A stretch of 64,000 nt of DNA, taken from Diphasiastrum complanatum. Its lineage: Eukaryota > Streptophyta > Lycopodiopsida > Lycopodiales > Lycopodiaceae. A program made the position numbers and the translations under genes. The notes under the pieces are model-generated. The model was not told where the DNA came from, searched no databases, and saw nothing but the letters and a program-made list of their open reading frames with translations. Below are positions 10,232 through 20,840 of this stretch, in pieces. How positions within the stretch are numbered: the stretch's first letter is position 1; every line of letters begins with the position of its first letter. The DNA lies in assembly GCA_029204225.1 (NCBI GenBank), contig CM055095.1:48251364-48315363 (forward strand). Direction: 5' to 3'.

Positions 10232-13200
10232 ATGGCATCTCAGGGAGGATATCTTCTAGAAGACAGTGAAAGACTAAACATTTCTAATTACTCAATTTGG
10301 AAGTTAAGAATGGAGTCTGTTTTGATTCTCTAGGATGTTATGGATATTGTGCTTGGTGTTGAGGAGGAGCCTCAGCATAGGTTGAAATTCCTAAATATAA
10401 GAAGAGAGCTAGAATGGCTCTACATTTCATTAAGATGAATGTATCTAATGAAATTTTGAGAGAGATAGGATCTTGCACTACAACCAAAGAAGCATGGGAT
10501 ACACTAAAGACCATCTATGAAGCAAAGAATACTTCTAGAATACTCACTCTTAGGAATCAGATTTTACAAAGTTTCCAAAGAAGTGAAGAGAGTGCATCTA
10601 ACTATATTCTGAGAGTTAAAGATTTACATAGAGAGCTTTCCTGTGTTGGTGTTACCATTAACCAAGTTGAGCTAGTTCAAGTCATACTGAATGGCTTGAG
10701 AGGTGACTATGATAATCTTGTTCAGTCTATTGCTATCAAGGAGGAGTATGAGATCCTTGCTGATGGAACTAGATGTGGTGGAATTTTTAAGTTGAATTCT
10801 TATGAGAATGCAAACCTTTGTGAAGTTGTTTTGTTATCTAAGGAGGAGCTGTGGCATAGAAAGTTGGGACATCCTAACTTTACATCTATGTCTTCTATGG
10901 TTAAGAAGGAGAAGCCTATTGGTCTTCCAAAATCTCTTTCTAAAGATTTCAAGCCTTGTGAGGCTTTTGCCATTGCAAAGTCACACAGAAAGCCATATCA
11001 AAAGTCATTTATAAAGACTACTTTTCCATTGGAGCTCATACATTCAGATGTACATTTTTCCTCTTCTAAAAGTATTGGTGGTGCAACATGTTTTGTCACC
11101 TTTATTGATGACTTTACTAGATACACTTGGTTGTATCTACTTTCTTGAAAGGCTATGGTTTTTGATCACTTCCTTATCTTCAAAGCTTATGTAGAAAAAC
11201 AGTTTTCTTGCAAAGTTAAAGCTTTTAGGTGCGATGAAGGAGGTGAATATATCTCCAGCAAGTTTCATGATTATTGTGAAGGTGAAGGAATAAAGAGATA
11301 ATTTTCTTGTGCCTATTCTCCATCCCAAAATGGAGTAGTTGAGAGGAAAAATAGATCTTTATGTGAATGTGCTAAAACAATTCGAGTAACAGCTTCTTTG
11401 CCTATTGAATATTGGGGTGAAGCTATAAATTGTGCAAACTATTTGTGCAATAGATTACCTCACAATGCTCTTGCTGGAAAAACACCTTTTGAAGTCTTGT
11501 TTCAGAAAAAACCTAAGGTAGATCACCTTAGAGTTTTTGGTTGTACTTGCTTTGTTAATATGCCCTTGGAAACAAGGAAAAGAGATGATCTGAATTCTGT
11601 TGAAGGGATCATGGTTGGATATGCATCCAACAAGAAAGCTTACAGGATCTATATTCCCTCTACCTCAACTACAATTGAGAGTAGAGATGTGATATTCCAT
11701 GAAGATCAAAAATACATTTTTGAGAGGGCCGAGTTCAAAGATTCTCACAAAGATACTCCAATCATCACCCTTGAAGATCATCATGGAGAGATGGGGCCGA
11801 GATTTGAGGAGTAGAAGGCTTACCTATGAAGATAGAGGAAAGCAACTGGAAATCAACTCCACTACTTGTGCCTATTTTATTTCTCATGAGGAGCCAAAGG
11901 ATGTATATGATGCTACCAACTCAAAAGAATGGTACCTTGCCATGAAGGAAGAATATGATGCTTTGATGGCCAATAATACATGGGAGCTTGTGGATCTTCC
12001 ATCCAACAAGCATACCATTGGTTGCAAATGGGTTTTTTGAGTCAAGTATAATCAAAATGGCACAATCAACAAGTACAAGGCTAGGCTTTGCTCAAGTATA
12101 TGGACTTGATTATGAGGAGACCTTTGCCCTAGTTGCAAAGATGGCGTCAATTAGAATCATAATTGCTCTGCTTGTTTTTTCAATTGGCAAATTCTTCAAC
12201 TAGATGTCTCTAATGCATTTCTAAATGGCTATCTAGAAGAAGAGATCTATTGGGTTCATCCATGATGAGAAAAAAGTTTGCTTGCTCTTCAAAAGTTTAT
12301 ATGGACTAAAGCAAGCCCCAAGGTCATGGTATTCTTGACTTAACACCTTTCTTGAGTCACTAGGATTTAATCTTAGTAATTATGATCCTTCCTTATATGT
12401 CAAGTATTTTGATAAAGATATTGTCATCCTTCTTATTTATGTTCATGATATCATTCTGACAGGAAGTTGTATCAAGTTACTTGAGGAAACCAAGATTGCA
12501 CTTGGAAAAGAGTTCAAGATGCAAGATCTTGGAAAAATTCACTATATTCTAGGATTAGAGATTGACTTTCTCAAAGATAAAGCTTTCATATGTCAATCTA
12601 AGTATGCTCTTTCAATGTTAAAAAAGTTCAATATGTTGAATTGTAAGAGTATAGAAACACCTATGAAGCAAAATGTAAAGGACTCTAACAAACGTGATGA
12701 AAGATCTTTCAAGGACATCACACTTTTTAGAAGTCTTATAGGCTCCTTAATTTGGCTCACAATAACTAGACCTGACATAAGCTTTAGTGTTCATAAGTTG
12801 AGCCAGGCTATGCAAAATCCTTCAATTTATCATTGGAAAAAGACCAAGAGAGTGCTTAGATATATATCTTCAACTTTTGATTTTGGTTTATTGTATAAAA
12901 GTGAAGATCTTTCTATTATTGGTTATTCTGACTTGAATTTTGCAAGTGATAGAGCAGATCGAAAATCTACAAGTGCTTATGTCATATATCTTGGAGAAAA
13001 CTTGATATCTTGGATTTCCAAAAAGCAAGATATTGTATCACTCTTATCATGTGAAGCTAAGTACAAGGCGCTCACTACAACAACAAAGGAAGTGCTTTGG
13101 ATCAAGAGGCTACTAGTGGAGCTAAAGATAATTATGGAAGAAAATATAGCTATGATCATGTGTGAAAAGATTTCAGCTCAAGCCCTTGCCAACAACCCAA

Positions 13201-13363
13201 TATTCCATGCAAGAATCAAATTGGAGGTGAAATCAAATTGGAGCACATCGACACATCATCTTGCATTGCAGATATGCTCACCAAACCTTTGACCAAAAGT
13301 TTCTTCAACAAGCATAGAGCCAACCTTGGAGCTATACCAAGATCCATGTTCAAATCAATATAG
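10232..13363 (+). pseudogene. Ty1/copia gag-pol pseudogene with internal deletions (A2)
   Basis: This is a decayed copia polyprotein closely related to A1. The Gag start MASQGGYLLEDSERLN is followed by a TAG near 10332 and a frameshift near 10380. A 244-codon open frame from 10414 runs from Gag straight into the pre-integrase region (AIKEE then YEILADGTRCGG). Compared with A1 this is an in-frame deletion of roughly 700 bp that removes the zinc knuckle and protease. Integrase has stops near 11146 and 11298. A second deletion lies after 11814, and another lies in the RT start near 12090. The RT active site reads YVHDIILTG, with the first catalytic Asp changed to His. RNase H is largely open (12519-13292), but SDLNFASD and SCEAKYKAL carry active-site changes. 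The frame ends SMFKSI at a TAG at 13361. Confidence 0.9.
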
Positions 13364-13371
13364 ATCATTTT

Positions 13372-13380
13372 TAGGAGGAG
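13372..13380 (+). other. polypurine tract of copia A2
   Basis: TAGGAGGAG directly precedes the 3' LTR and is identical to the tract of element C. Confidence 0.65.
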
Positions 13381-13869
13381 TTTTAAAATTGAAAAAGAAT
13401 CCATATTGATTTCTTGGCTTGATACAGATGTTGTACCATGCAAGTATGTAGCTCATTAATGCAAAATGCCAAGTTTGGCCTACATAGAACTCGAGCTACA
13501 TGGTTATGTATTATCTAGTTTGATAAATGCAACTTGCATATAGTTTGTAGACATAGAATTAGCATGATTATGCTTGTAGAAACTCGTGGCAACTCACATG
13601 CATTAATTGTAAGTGATCCATAGTGACATGCAAGGCATGCACAAAGTTTAATGGACACATGCATGATGATTTGGACATTTCTAGTTAGAACTAGTGCACT
13701 TGTAAAAAGTTGGTAGAATTTCATGCATGACAAGTGACAAATGTCACATAGACTCTAGATGTCATTTTGGAATGGATAGATATGGTTCTACCTCGAGCTA
13801 CCTCAATCTCCATAAATATGTGTAGCTCTCCACACAATCAATGATGAAGAACCAAAGCTTTGTAGCTAT
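13381..13869 (+). repeat. 3' LTR of copia A2, first part
   Basis: It starts after the polypurine tract with TTTTAAAATTG (the canonical first TG has become TT). From 13759 it matches the A2 5' LTR. It is interrupted at 13869 by element B and resumes at 19736. Confidence 0.7.
13865..13869. repeat. target site duplication of copia B, left
   Basis: GCTAT immediately left of the B LTR is repeated at 19731-19735 immediately right of the other LTR. Confidence 0.9.
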
Positions 13870-14070
13870 TGTGAAAAACTCAGATCCAAAAGATGCTAAA
13901 GTTTCATAAAGATCTTGGCCATGGAAGTTATGCACATCTAGATTGAAAAAATGATAGAAATTGTGATGTTAAGCATACTAAACATCAACTAAACATCAAA
14001 ATCTGATCATAAGCTTCCACAAACAGAAACTTGCTGTCCCTGTCCGTACTTCAGAGCCTACAACCTGCAT

Positions 14071-14084
14071 TTCACACGTGTGAA
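14071..14084. promoter_or_regulatory. TTCACACGTGTGAA palindrome in the B LTR
   Basis: This 14-bp perfect palindrome contains the plant G-box core CACGTG, a known bHLH/bZIP binding core. It is repeated in the other LTR at 19279-19292. The same palindrome occurs in the LTRs of E and F. Function is inferred only. Confidence 0.5.
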
Positions 14085-14230
14085 GCCATAGCAACAAAGA
14101 AATCACAATTCTAGTGGCTAGAATGCAAGATATGAACAAAAAAGTGAGAGAGAAGAAGATGGACCTTCAAAGAGCATAACATTCATTCAATAGAATGAAA
14201 ATGAGATGTGTACATACTCGTGGAGATGGC

Positions 14231-14238
14231 TATTTATA
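14231..14238 (-). promoter_or_regulatory. TATA box in the B 3' LTR
   Basis: The minus strand reads TATAAATA. It lies about 285 bp into the LTR, a usual place for a U3 promoter. The same box is at 19439-19446 in the 5' LTR, where it would drive the genomic RNA. Confidence 0.55.
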
Positions 14239-14517
14239 GCAGCCATAGTGCCTCTTGGCCACTTGTCTTATGATAGGCTAAAATTGGGGTCCAATAGGAT
14301 TCACCCATATACCTAGAAATTTGGTCAAATAGGAATGCACCAAATTATGAGCCAATAGAAGAGCTCCACACTCGACCTCCTCTAATTAATGTGACCTCAA
14401 AAGTAGTGTACACATACTTTGGGCCTCTACATACATGTATGAACCTATCTCTAACTTTTATTTGGCCATAGGCCTACAAAATCTCAAGTTAGGAAAATAC
14501 TACTAGTTGACAATTTT

Positions 14518-17500
14518 TCACACTCCCTCTTCAACTAGTTTTAGCATAGATTTAGAAAGTACACCAAGACTTGTTCTATGCTTGAAAAATAAGTCCTTTC
14601 CCAATGCTTTGGTAAAGATATCAGCCACACATTCCTTTGATGGGACATGTTCAAGCTTGATCTCTTTTGCCAACACTTGTTCTCTCACAAAATGGTAAGC
14701 CACCTCGATATGTTTGCTCCTTGCATGGAAAACCGGATTGCTTGCTAGACTTTGGGCTGAAAGGTTGTCACAAAAGATGATTGGACTCTCTGAAAAATCC
14801 AGCAAATGAAGCTCCATAATCATACTCTTGATCCACACCATCTCCTTTGTGCATGATGTCAAAGCTTTGTACTCGGCCTCACTAGAAGAAAGTGATATAG
14901 TTGCTTGTTTCTTCGACATCCATGAGATAGCTCCATCACCTATGAAAATAGCATGTGCATTTATGGATTTTCTATCCATAAGGTCTCCTGCAAAATCTGA
15001 ATCTGAAAAACCAAATAAGTTAGGTGATGAGCCTCTATAAACAATGCCAAAATCTTTTGTTCCCGAGATGTATCTCAAGATCCTCTTTCCTAGTTTCCAA
15101 TGTTCTATGCTAGGATCTTGCATGAATTGGCTTAATCTACCAACACAATAAGATAAATCAGGTCTTGTGATGGTTAGATATATAAGAGAACCTATTAGCT
15201 TCCTATAGAGAGTAATGTCCTCGAAGGATCTTTCATTACCTCTTATAGTTAGCTTTACATGTGATTCCATAGGTGTATCAATAGGATTTGCATCTACCAC
15301 ATGAAATCTATTGAGAATAGAAATAGCATACTTCTCTTGTGAAATAAAAGTGATTTGAGAAGTTCTAATTACTTCTATTCCTAAGATATAGCTCAAAAGA
15401 CCAAGATCATGCACTTCAAATTCCTTTTTTAGTGCTTTCTTGATATCTTCTATATCTTCCTTGTTCCCTCCACTTAAAATAATGTCATCCACATAAATTA
15501 GAAGGATTGTAACATCATTAGCACTAATTCTAAAGTAAAGTGAATGATCATACTCACTCATAGTGAAGTTTTGAGAAAGTAGAAAAGAGTTAAGCCTAGC
15601 ATACCAACTCCTTGGTGCTTGCTTAAGACCATACAAACTTTTTTGTAGAAAACACACATGATTAGGCTTGCTATGAGAAACATAGCTCTCGGGTTGCTCC
15701 ATGTAGACTTCCTCTTCAAGATCACCATTCAAGAAAGCATTAGAAATGTCTAATTGCCAAAGATCCCATCCATAAAGAGTTGCAAGGGAAATGATTACTC
15801 TTATGCTCACCATCTTTGCCACGGGTGCAAAGGTTTCCTCATAGTCAATGCCATGCTCTTGAGCATAACCTTTAGCCACCAACCTTGCCTTCAACTTGTT
15901 GATAGATCCATCTTGATTTGTCTTTACCTTGAAGATCCATTTGCATCCAATTGCACTTTTGCCCTTTGGAAGCTCCACCAATCTCCATGTGTTGTTCTTC
16001 ATAAGTGCTTCAAACTCAAGATCCATTGCTTGGATCCATTCCTCTTCTTGCCTTGCTTCATCTACACATGAAGGTACATCAAAAGAAGTTAGGAAAGCAT
16101 AGTTGGATCCATCCACCACTTGCTTACCTTTGCCATCATAAGTGAGCCTTGAGGGTTTCACTTTATGCCTTGGAGTTCTCCTTGGAATTTGACTTGAAGA
16201 GGCTTCTTCAACATCCACATCCAATGTGTCATCAACTCCATTGTCATCAAGCACATTAGTTGCAACAACACCATCATCACTTGAAACAACTTTTGGAATG
16301 TTACCTTCATCAAAAATGACATCCCTACTTGTGAACACTTTCTTGATTGAAGGAACATAAATCCTATATGCTTTGCTTACTTCACTATAACCAACAAAAA
16401 TGCCCTTTCTTGAAGATGGATCCTCCTTAGTTCTATCATCAAGAGTAATGTTGAAGTAGCAAATGCATCCAAAAGTTCTTAGAAACTTGACATTAGGCTT
16501 CGTACCAAACAAAGCTTCAAAAGGGGTTTTTCCTTCCAATACAACACTTGGCCATCTATTGCATAGGAAATTTGCACACAACAAAGCATCACTCCAAAAA
16601 GGTTTAGGAAGATTAGCATTCAATCTCATTGCCTTTGCACTCTCACACAAGGTTCTATTCTTCCTCTCGGCCACTCCATTTTGTTGTGGTGTTCTTGGAC
16701 ATGTGTACTCCCTCTTGATCCCATGCTCATCGCAAAAGGCTTTGAATTTGTTAGAAATGTATTCACCACCATTGTCGCTCCTCAAGCATTTGATTTTGGT
16801 TGTAAATTGAGTCTCAATAGCAACTTTGAACTTGACAAACACATCAAACACCTCATCCTTGCTCTTTAGTAGATAAACCCAACAAAATCTACTAAAATCA
16901 TCAATGAAAGTTACATACATCTTAGCACCTCCATTGCTAATTGTAGTAACACCATGAATATCCGAATGCAAGAGAGAAAAAGGCATCTTAGATCTAGATA
17001 TAGATCTAGTATATGGCAATCTATGTGATTTAGACAAAGCACATTCTTCACAAACATGATTCAAGCAAGTAAGAGACTTGGGAAGTCCCCTTACTACCTC
17101 CTTTTTGGCTATTACCTCCAAGGCCTTGTAGTTGAGATGTCCCATCCTTTTATGCCATACCTCTTGAATTGACATTTGTTCATTTGCCATGCATCCAACT
17201 TGGTTAGCAACAACACATGCATCAAGCTTGAACAATTTCCCTTGCCTTTTCCCTTTTGCAATGATACTACACCCCTTTTTGATCAAGCAAGCATCACCAT
17301 CAAACTCAACTTTGAATCCTTTGTCAAGCATTTGGCTTACACTAAGTAAGTTCTTGGTAATGGATGGAATGAGCAAAACATCTTTCAATTCTATATTCCT
17401 ATTTGTAGAAAGTGAAATAGGAATTGTGCCAATCCCCTTGATTGCACACTCACCATCATTTGCGGTATAGATTACCTTCCTATCACCATCAAATGCCATT

Positions 17501-18468
17501 AAAGATGAAAAATACTCTTTATGATATGTCATATGAGAAGTGGCTCCACTATCAATCCACCAAGGATCAATGTCTCCATGATTAGCCAACAAGCAAGATG
17601 ACATAACAAAAGCATCATTTGAAAGAAGCTCATCCCCACCCTCATCAATAGTTAGATTGGTTTGCTTTTCCCCTTGATCCCTCTTTTTCTTAAAACAATC
17701 ACTAGCAAAATGCCCTTTGACTCCACAATAGAAACATTTTAGCTTAGATCTATCCTTCTTTTTGCCAAAAGTAGAGTGCTCACCTTGGTCTTGCCCTTTA
17801 GACCAATTGCTTTTACCTTTGCCCTTGAACTTGCCTTTAGAGAACATTGCCTCCTCTTCTCCTCCTTGAGATGTAGAAGATGCTCCCACTCTTGCTTGCA
17901 ACCTGAATTCTTCAGCCAACAAGACCTCTTGCAAGTCTCCAACACTTGGTAAACATTTTTGGATACCATAACTTTGAACAAGATTAGCATGATCATCCAA
18001 CAAGCCATTGAGAATCACTTGAACAAGCTCCTCATTATTTATGCCATCATTAATGCATGCTAACTCATCATTCAATGCTTTAACTCTCAAAACAAAAGCA
18101 TGTCCATTCTCACTCTTCTTTTGCATACAAGAAAAGATTTGCCTTCTTAAAGTCAACACTCTAGAAGTAGACTTGGATTCATAAACCTTCTTCAAGGCTT
18201 CCCAAGCTTCACTAGATGATGTGCACTTACCAACCTCTTTGATAAGCTCATTTGTCACATTCATCTTGATCATGTGAAGGGCTTTCTTTGCCCTCTTGTC
18301 ATACCTCAATTGTTCTTGAGGTGCCAAAGGTCTCTCCTCCACACCTACAACAATATCCATCAACTCATTCATCTCAAGCAAAGACTCCATCCTTACTTTC
18401 CAAGTAGAATAGTTGAGGGAGGTAAGCCTATCATTGCTTTCCAACATGTAGCCTCCATTTGTAGCCAT
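14518..18468 (-). CDS. Ty1/copia Gag-Pol polyprotein, intact (B)
   Basis: A single 1316-aa polyprotein supplies all proteins needed for copia retrotransposition. Domains by residue: Gag core (about 10-190); CCHC zinc knuckle CFYCGVKGHFASDC (about 245-258); aspartic protease WWIDSGATSHMT (DSG near 306); integrase zinc site WHKRMGH...CEECALSKSH (about 438-481); integrase core with HSDIHG, LRSDNGGEY and PQQNGVAERKNR (about 500-605); reverse transcriptase from GCKWIFKV, with LDISNAFLNG near 906 and YVDD at 992-995; RNase H with SDSDFAGD, SSSEAEY and CDNLSA (about 1155-1235). All catalytic signatures are intact. The start is the first Met, giving MATNGGYMLESNDRL like related Gag proteins. The last codon uses one base before and two bases of the 3' LTR, and the TGA stop lies wholly in the LTR. 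The closest relative in the window is element E. Confidence 0.97.
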   Translation of the reverse strand: MATNGGYMLESNDRLTSLNYSTWKVRMESLLEMNELMDIVVGVEERPLAPQEQLRYDKRAKKALHMIKMNVTNELIKEVGKCTSSSEAWEALKKVYESKSTSRVLTLRRQIFSCMQKKSENGHAFVLRVKALNDELACINDGINNEELVQVILNGLLDDHANLVQSYGIQKCLPSVGDLQEVLLAEEFRLQARVGASSTSQGGEEEAMFSKGKFKGKGKSNWSKGQDQGEHSTFGKKKDRSKLKCFYCGVKGHFASDCFKKKRDQGEKQTNLTIDEGGDELLSNDAFVMSSCLLANHGDIDPWWIDSGATSHMTYHKEYFSSLMAFDGDRKVIYTANDGECAIKGIGTIPISLSTNRNIELKDVLLIPSITKNLLSVSQMLDKGFKVEFDGDACLIKKGCSIIAKGKRQGKLFKLDACVVANQVGCMANEQMSIQEVWHKRMGHLNYKALEVIAKKEVVRGLPKSLTCLNHVCEECALSKSHRLPYTRSISRSKMPFSLLHSDIHGVTTISNGGAKMYVTFIDDFSRFCWVYLLKSKDEVFDVFVKFKVAIETQFTTKIKCLRSDNGGEYISNKFKAFCDEHGIKREYTCPRTPQQNGVAERKNRTLCESAKAMRLNANLPKPFWSDALLCANFLCNRWPSVVLEGKTPFEALFGTKPNVKFLRTFGCICYFNITLDDRTKEDPSSRKGIFVGYSEVSKAYRIYVPSIKKVFTSRDVIFDEGNIPKVVSSDDGVVATNVLDDNGVDDTLDVDVEEASSSQIPRRTPRHKVKPSRLTYDGKGKQVVDGSNYAFLTSFDVPSCVDEARQEEEWIQAMDLEFEALMKNNTWRLVELPKGKSAIGCKWIFKVKTNQDGSINKLKARLVAKGYAQEHGIDYEETFAPVAKMVSIRVIISLATLYGWDLWQLDISNAFLNGDLEEEVYMEQPESYVSHSKPNHVCFLQKSLYGLKQAPRSWYARLNSFLLSQNFTMSEYDHSLYFRISANDVTILLIYVDDIILSGGNKEDIEDIKKALKKEFEVHDLGLLSYILGIEVIRTSQITFISQEKYAISILNRFHVVDANPIDTPMESHVKLTIRGNERSFEDITLYRKLIGSLIYLTITRPDLSYCVGRLSQFMQDPSIEHWKLGKRILRYISGTKDFGIVYRGSSPNLFGFSDSDFAGDLMDRKSINAHAIFIGDGAISWMSKKQATISLSSSEAEYKALTSCTKEMVWIKSMIMELHLLDFSESPIIFCDNLSAQSLASNPVFHARSKHIEVAYHFVREQVLAKEIKLEHVPSKECVADIFTKALGKDLFFKHRTSLGVLSKSMLKLVEEGV
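14523..14535 (-). other. polypurine tract of copia B
   Basis: The minus strand reads GTTGAAGAGGGAG, directly followed by the LTR start TGTGAAAA. The same bases encode VEEG of the polyprotein C-terminus, so the tract is also coding. Confidence 0.8.
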
Positions 18469-19065
18469 GTTGCAATGATTGATCTCTGATCTTTGACCTG
18501 TTCCAATGCACTAAGCACTCTCTTGAATCAACAAATGAAACACAAGAAGAAATCACAAAGATTTGGAACCTAAAACCTTACTTTTTCTCTCTTTTCCTCA
18601 CTTTTTCCTTAATTTTAGCCACTAGTTTTATGATTTCTTGATCAAACCAAGATCAAACCTCAATATACTTGCTTTTCCCTCACTCCTAAGATTGAAATAC
18701 ACTCTTGAATCATTCAGCAAACTGAAAATCAGAGGGTTACATCAATTTTGAAGTTTTTGACATGAAGAAGCAAGAAATTGAATCAAAAAACTATAAGCTA
18801 GAATGGAAAACTAATAGGATCTTGTTGGATCTTGCATCTCCCTCTTTCCAAAACAATTTTTGTCTCCTTATTCTGATAAGTACAGAGGGAATTCGCCCTA
18901 CTTCAATTGAAATGCATACAAATGATGTTTTGATCACAAAGATCCAATTTCTACACATAAATCAACAAGATTTTTAGCTAGAAACTTGATTGGAATGCTA
19001 CAAAAGCAAACTCGCCCACAAATCTCTTCTAAATCTGGCAAAACCTGCACATTTGGCCGCCTAAT
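18469..19065 (-). other. untranslated leader of copia B
   Basis: About 0.6 kb lies between the primer site and the Gag Met. No long open frame is present on the element's strand. Packaging and dimerisation signals would be expected here but cannot be recognised by eye. Confidence 0.7.
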
Positions 19066-19077
19066 GCTCTGATACCA
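19066..19077 (-). other. primer-binding site of copia B (tRNA-iMet)
   Basis: The minus strand reads TGGTATCAGAGC, directly adjoining the LTR at 19078. It is a perfect 12-nt match to the initiator tRNA-Met 3' end. Confidence 0.92.
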
Positions 19078-19730
19078 TGTGAAAAACTCAGATCCAAAAG
19101 ATGCTAAAGTTTCATAAAGATCTTGGCCATGGAAGTTATGCACATCTAGATTGAAAAAATGATAGAAATTGTGATGTTAAGCATACTAAACATCAACTAA
19201 ACATCAAAATCTGATCATAAGCTTCCACAAACAGAAACTTGCTGTCCCTGTCCGTACTTCAGAGCCTACAACCTGCATTTCACACGTGTGAAGCCATAGC
19301 AACAAAGAAATCACAATTCTAGTGGCTAGAATGCAAGATATGAACAAAAAAGTGAGAGAGAAGAAGATGGACCTTCAAAGAGCATAACATTCATTCAATA
19401 GAATGAAAATGAGATGTGTACATACTCGTGGAGATGGCTATTTATAGCAGCCATAGTGCCTCTTGGCCACTTGTCTTATGATAGGCTAAAATTGGGGTCC
19501 AATAGGATTCACCCATATACCTAGAAATTTGGTCAAATAGGAATGCACCAAATTATGAGCCAATAGAAGAGCTCCACACTCGACCTCCTCTAATTAATGT
19601 GACCTCAAAAGTAGTGTACACATACTTTGGGCCTCTACATACATGTATGAACCTATCTCTAACTTTTATTTGGCCATAGGCCTACAAAATCTCAAGTTAG
19701 GAAAATACTACTAGTTGACAATTTTTCACA
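19078..19730 (-). repeat. 5' LTR of copia B
   Basis: It is the same length and, as read by eye, the same sequence as 13870-14522. A TATA box lies at 19439-19446 on the minus strand. Confidence 0.95.
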
Positions 19731-19735
19731 GCTAT
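19731..19735. repeat. target site duplication of copia B, right
   Basis: GCTAT matches 13865-13869 and rejoins the interrupted A2 LTR sequence (CTATCTCATGTCATTTTGG is continuous in the intact LTR at 9171-9189). Confidence 0.9.
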
Positions 19736-19793
19736 CTCATGTCATTTTGGATCTAAACAAATATTGCTTGTTATCTCTCTAACTCGTGTTGAG
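19736..19793 (+). repeat. 3' LTR of copia A2, second part (truncated)
   Basis: It continues the LTR interrupted by B and matches the A2 5' LTR up to CTAACTCGTGTTGAG. After 19793 the sequence changes to a gypsy-like remnant, so the last 220 bp or so of the LTR are lost. Confidence 0.7.
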
Positions 19794-20840
19794 GTGCCCA
19801 GCCATATAGTCAACTGTCGCTAATGCTTCCGTCCATCGCACAATGTCAGTTTGAGAATCATAGTGAACACCTTTAATTGGATTAGAGTGATCAATATTAT
19901 GGTCTTTGGTGGATGAGTGGTCATCAGGCTTTGGAGTAATAGGTTTCACCATCCAAGTGGTTGGATCCACCTTTATTGTCTGTTCTCTATTTTCGAATTT
20001 TGCTATTTCCCAGTTGTGAACAACTTGCGTGACTCTCAACCAAGGTCTTTCCAGTAGAACTCGATAGGCAGAAGGAGTTTATGAAATTTCCAACACCACA
20101 TAGATGATCACAAATTTCACTCCCGCTATCTTCACTGGAATATCTTCAGCTACCCTTTTCGGTCTTACACAAGATTGGTCGATAGCAAATTTTGCTATCT
20201 TAATCCCTTGTACATTCCATTTTTGATATACGGTAGTGGAGATCAGATTGACTCTTGATCCTCCATCTACCATTGCCGCTTCATTCTCGTATCACTTGTG
20301 CTTGATAGGCAGGGTGATGTTGTGTTGCTGACTCTCTCAGGTTGTTCCAATGTTGAGGATGTTATTAGTTCCCTTGTAGCCGGCACAATACAAGAGCTCT
20401 AGAGTTGCTTCAGCAGGTTCCATGTTTAACCATTCTGTAAGAACCCTCTTTTCTTGTGGTGCAATTCATAGGAACTCCTCGAGGGATAAGTTCATTCTAC
20501 TGGTCAATAGACTTGTGAGCAGTTCTATATGAGGAACCTCGGGCTCCTCCATTTGAAAGGATACTTCCTAGTGGTATGAACAATCATTCAGATTTGTTTT
20601 TTGTGGTGAGCCTGTTTGTAGTACTGGGACTTCTGAGGCTGGAGGTACTGTAGGTTTTACTTTGGCTTGTGCAGCTTCTTCTGCCTGGAATTCTGTATCC
20701 AATGACGGATTCTTTGATATTGTTGTCCTTCTTCCTTGGCGTTCGGATATGGTCCTATCATAGAAGGTTGGTTTTCAACCATTGATATTGATGGTGGTGG
20801 TGATGGTGCCACCCCCTTACGCTTCTATGGTCGTGTAACT
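19794..20840 (-). pseudogene. Ty3/gypsy Gag-protease remnant
   Basis: This is minus-strand decayed coding sequence. In one frame about 20480-20370 reads EWLNMEPAEATLELLYCAGY, and the frame is broken by stops and shifts. The clearest part is 20079-20285: AAMVDGGSRVNLIST, the retropepsin active-site region (D-G-G where D-T/S-G is usual, a variant typical of gypsy-type elements), followed by VAEDIPVKIAGVKFVIIYVV, the protease flap and second strand. The segment 20039-19779 continues with a Pro/Asp-rich linker. There is no intact frame, and no LTR or RT is attached. It may be a displaced piece of the same kind of element as 36741-40216, but this is not shown. Confidence 0.65.

Larger units (their letters stand above)
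13870..14522 (-). repeat. 3' LTR of copia B
   Basis: Boundaries are TGTGAAAAAC at the left and ATTTTTCACA at the right on the + strand, giving a terminal TGTGAAAAA/TTTTTCACA inverted repeat. It matches 19078-19730. Confidence 0.95.
13870..19730 (-). mobile_element. complete Ty1/copia retrotransposon (B)
   Basis: This is a full-length 5861-bp element in minus orientation. It has two 653-bp LTRs at a constant 5208-bp offset that read as identical by eye, an intact tRNA-iMet primer site, an untranslated leader of about 0.6 kb and a single 1316-codon Gag-Pol frame. The polypurine tract abuts the 3' LTR, and a GCTAT target duplication flanks the element. It is inserted in the 3' LTR of A2: the A2 LTR sequence stops at 13869 and continues after 19735. 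All known parts of an autonomous element are present and no stop or frameshift is visible. Identical LTRs imply a recent insertion. Whether it is transcribed or mobile cannot be told from sequence alone. Confidence 0.95.
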
